From a virus: 64,000 nucleotides of DNA. Below are positions 63,293 through 64,000 of this stretch, one piece after another. Location of the stretch: the IMG/VR virus record IMGVR_UViG_3300025732_000023, positions 1 to 64,000 of that record. One strand, written 5' to 3'. The position numbers and the translations under genes are program-made. Each line of letters starts with the position of its first letter. Within the stretch, counting starts at the first letter, position 1. A model generated the notes under the pieces. That model had not been told where the DNA came from, ran no database searches, and saw only the letters and a program-made list of their open reading frames with translations.

Positions 63293-64000
63293 TTAGTTAC
63301 AGTTCCAACGACGGAGTGCTTTGTTGATTCTTGAATCTGGATCTCTTGCGGTTTTTGCTGAAGTCAGTTTTGATTTCATTCCTTTCATACGCCGGCAAAA
63401 ATTAGCACGACGCTTTGCTCTTTTTCCCTTTGGTTTCTTTTCAGTGACCGCAGTTTGAAGTTTTGAACCTGGATTCTCTTGGCGATAAGCATCAACTGCT
63501 GCTTGACTTAATCCATCAGTTTTATCTTTACGGTTGACCTTTTGCCAATCCTCACTGAGTTCTTCTCTCCAATTTGAAAACTGGTATTTTTCTTTCACAC
63601 TTCCTGCATAAGGCATAGTTATATTATATTCTTTTTTTGATCCGATCAATTCTGCCGGAAGTGAAAACATATCCCAGTATCTAGTTCCATATTTACATTC
63701 ATTTCTTAGTTCTAGTTTTTCACATTTGGGGCAATATCTATCTGGTCTTTCTCTAATTGGTGTATCCCAATCATATCCAAGTGCATCAGTGCTTTCTGAT
63801 TTAGTTCCCCAACTATCTGCTCCAACTTTGCGACACTTAACTAATGCACCAGATGCATATGCACTTGGCCAAACTTTATAACGTGACTTTACTTTATGAT
63901 AGCAAGCATCTTTCTTTTCTGAGACTACTTCACCTTCTGGTTCATAAGATTGTTTCAGCAAATCATTGATTCTACGATAATATTGTGGAGATCCATACTG
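63293..64000 (-). CDS. Virion protein with KVWPSAYASGALVKCRK domain, partial at right edge
   Basis: The frame is open to the right edge, so the N-terminus is missing; 235 residues are visible. A domain with YKVWPSAYASGALVKCRKVG and then SWG is found in several cyanophage structural proteins. A CPKC pair (RYCPKCEKLELRNEC) may bind zinc. The C-terminus is very basic and Arg/Lys-rich (GKRAKRRANFCRRMKGMKSK). It may be a DNA-contacting or internal protein. No start within the window should be trusted; a TTG at 63961 is not a real start. Confidence 0.75.
   Translation of the reverse strand, partial: QYGSPQYYRRINDLLKQSYEPEGEVVSEKKDACYHKVKSRYKVWPSAYASGALVKCRKVGADSWGTKSESTDALGYDWDTPIRERPDRYCPKCEKLELRNECKYGTRYWDMFSLPAELIGSKKEYNITMPYAGSVKEKYQFSNWREELSEDWQKVNRKDKTDGLSQAAVDAYRQENPGSKLQTAVTEKKPKGKRAKRRANFCRRMKGMKSKLTSAKTARDPDSRINKALRRWNCN

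Noticed and set aside
1-64000. Photosynthesis or carbon-metabolism genes (psbA, psbD, talC, cp12)
   Set aside because: Looked for among all frames; none is present in this window, so no claim about them is made.

Overview
The window is part of the genome of a T4-like myovirus of marine-type cyanobacteria (a cyanomyovirus). It carries the T4 core in T4-like order: replisome genes 41, 43, 44, 45, 61, 62, uvsX, uvsW, uvsY, 46, 47 and regA; the late sigma factor gene 55; and structural genes 17, 18, 19, 20, 67-like, 21, 22 and 23. It also has genes typical of cyanophages: mazG, hsp20, a cobS/cobT-like pair, a DUF3110 protein and nrdA/nrdB. The DNA is AT-rich. Late promoters of the T4 type (TATAAATA and close variants) precede many virion genes. 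No photosynthesis gene such as psbA is in the window, and both edges cut a gene. I cannot name the host species.

Layout. Almost everything is read leftward (minus strand). 1-1876: lysis/peptidase pair sharing an N-terminal domain, plus a GIY-YIG endonuclease. 1988-7122: the only rightward genes, a five-gene island of adhesin-like virion proteins (three copies of one N-terminal domain, Calx-beta-like repeats, von Willebrand A-like ends). 7153-11691: large low-complexity virion or internal head proteins. 11763-17303: nrdB, an inserted homing endonuclease, nrdA and primase gene 61. 17317-23580: small membrane proteins, virion proteins and a nucleotidyltransferase. 23596-23745: two tRNAs. 23772-31042: permease, mazG, 41, uvsX, 43 and two Sm-like proteins. 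31139-38171: hsp20, regA, 62, dam plus a nuclease candidate, 44, 45, a DUF3310 protein and cobS. 38260-43551: cobT-like gene and low-complexity virion proteins. 43568-49735: 46, 47, 55, an Sm-like protein, uvsW, uvsY. 49735-59362: tail and head morphogenesis genes. 59443-64000: terminase 17 and more virion proteins. No stretch longer than 300 bases lacks a gene.

How it works together. Genes with sigma70-like promoters (gp43 operon, hsp20, cobS, cobT-like, 55) would be read first by host RNA polymerase. The gp55 sigma factor and the gp45 clamp then switch transcription to the ATAAATA promoters in front of head, tail and internal-protein genes. Terminator hairpins often run straight into the next promoter, so genes are separated by very compact punctuation. 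gp21 protease should mature the capsid protein (predicted cut after Glu54) and a set of proteins whose N-termini resemble the T4 capsid-targeting sequence; these may be packed in the head and injected with the DNA.

Most notable points: an AACTGGCA element exactly 31 bases upstream of the -10 box in three early-type promoters; capsid-targeting-like N-termini on five proteins, including a nucleotidyltransferase and a 3D-type cell-wall enzyme; a remnant of the nrdA 3' end in front of nrdB, marking a homing-endonuclease insertion; and a Dam methylase directly coupled to a PD-(D/E)xK nuclease candidate.
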